Below, piece by piece: positions 5,242-5,733 of a DNA stretch of 5,733 nucleotides (its first letter is position 1; the number at the start of each line of letters is the position of its first letter). The notes under the pieces are model-generated. The model was given only the letters and a program-made list of their open reading frames with translations, ran no database searches and had not been told where the DNA came from. The translations under genes and the position numbers were made by a program. Source of the stretch: Chloroflexota bacterium (lineage in GTDB: Bacteria > Chloroflexota > Dehalococcoidia > Lucifugimonadales > Lucifugimonadaceae); the NCBI GenBank assembly GCA_016189845.1, contig JACPRT010000208.1:1-5733 (forward strand), written 5' to 3'.

Positions 5242-5733
5242 ATGGCCACCACAACGGCTCATGCCGCGGCCCGGCCGAACCGGTTGACCATCAACCGTCT
5301 CGGACTCTGGCTCTTCCTGGTATCCGACGCCTCGTTTTTCGCCGCAGTCATCTCCAGCCGCTACTTCATCTCGGGCCTGCGGACACCCGCCGAGGTGAAT
5401 CAGGTACTTGGCCTTGCGCTGGCCACGGTGCTGGTCGTAAGCAGCTTCACAGCGTATCGGGCGGAGATGGCCGCCGCGCACGGCGACCAGCGAGGCCTTC
5501 GTCTCTGGCTTCTTTGGACGATCGCGCTGGGCCTGGTCTTCATGGCCGGCGTCGGGTTCGAATGGCACGAAGCGTACGCGCGCTTTCCGCCATCGACCGG
5601 CTTCGGGACATCGCTGTTCACCCTCACCGGCATCCACGCCACGCACGTGCTGAGCGGCATCGTGATACTTGCGCTTGTGCTCAAGAGCGCTCGATCCGGC
5701 AGATACGGCCCTGGGGATTACTGGCCGGTCGAA
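5242..5733 (+). CDS. coxC: Cytochrome c oxidase subunit III (3' partial)
   Basis: Starts at ATG 5242, 6 bases after the subunit IV stop, with GAGGG at 5226-5230 as probable ribosome site, and runs open to the window end: 164 residues of a usual length of about 190-200. Subunit III has no redox centre; it stabilises the core and supports proton uptake to the D-channel. Four helices are visible at about 20-42 (GLWLFLVSDASFFAA), 54-77, 86-108 and 123-147, matching the short five-helix bacterial form. The family motifs are the GFEWHEA segment (105-111) and GIHATHVLSGI (130-140); the last residues (DYWPVE) are where the final helix segment normally begins. The usual Ser-Glu of the first helix reads Ser-Asp (28-29), a conservative change. 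The last helix lies beyond the window. Confidence 0.95.
   Translation, partial: MATTTAHAAARPNRLTINRLGLWLFLVSDASFFAAVISSRYFISGLRTPAEVNQVLGLALATVLVVSSFTAYRAEMAAAHGDQRGLRLWLLWTIALGLVFMAGVGFEWHEAYARFPPSTGFGTSLFTLTGIHATHVLSGIVILALVLKSARSGRYGPGDYWPVE

Noticed and set aside
1..5733. CRISPR arrays, insertion sequences, tRNA or rRNA genes
   Set aside because: On reading both strands I saw no regularly spaced repeats, no transposase or terminal inverted repeats, and no tRNA- or rRNA-like segment.

Overview
The window is high-GC bacterial DNA carrying genes on the + strand only. Its core is an aerobic respiration locus: a cytochrome c oxidase operon in the order subunit II (coxB), subunit I (coxA), small prokaryotic subunit IV, subunit III (coxC, cut by the window end). 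The gaps between these genes are 2, 3 and 6 bases, which implies one transcript with translational coupling. A PAS-LuxR-type regulator sits directly upstream in the same orientation. No host can be named from this sequence alone; a high-GC aerobic bacterium with an A2-type haem-copper oxidase is the most that can be supported.

Layout. 2-799: C-terminal part of a polytopic membrane protein of unknown function, open at the left edge. 878-1384: a small soluble protein that resembles a sulfite-oxidase-type molybdopterin-binding domain but lacks the expected cofactor cysteine. 1417-1442: a perfect 10-bp stem terminator closing this first unit. 1443-1578: promoter region of the regulator, with GGTG/CACC half-sites. 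1579-2244: regulator with an N-terminal cysteine-containing PAS domain and a C-terminal LuxR helix-turn-helix. 2245-2374: cox promoter region, containing the same TGGTG-N6-CACC element. 2375-5733: coxB, coxA, subunit IV gene, coxC.

How it may work together. The oxidase takes electrons from a soluble or membrane cytochrome c through CuA in CoxB, passes them to haem a and the haem a3/CuB centre in CoxA, and reduces O2 to water while moving protons. The PAS-LuxR protein is the obvious candidate regulator of the operon, and the shared palindrome in front of both its own gene and coxB suggests autoregulation plus cox control (inference).

The most interesting points are in CoxA. It has the A2-family Tyr-Ser replacement of the D-channel glutamate. 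It also lacks the canonical K-channel lysine (Val389 at that place), has glutamates at two nearby positions (Glu327, Glu380), and carries an N-terminal extension of about 80 residues with two predicted membrane helices. CoxB also seems to lack the glutamate at the usual K-channel entrance. This suggests a rearranged proton input path in an otherwise complete oxygen reductase.
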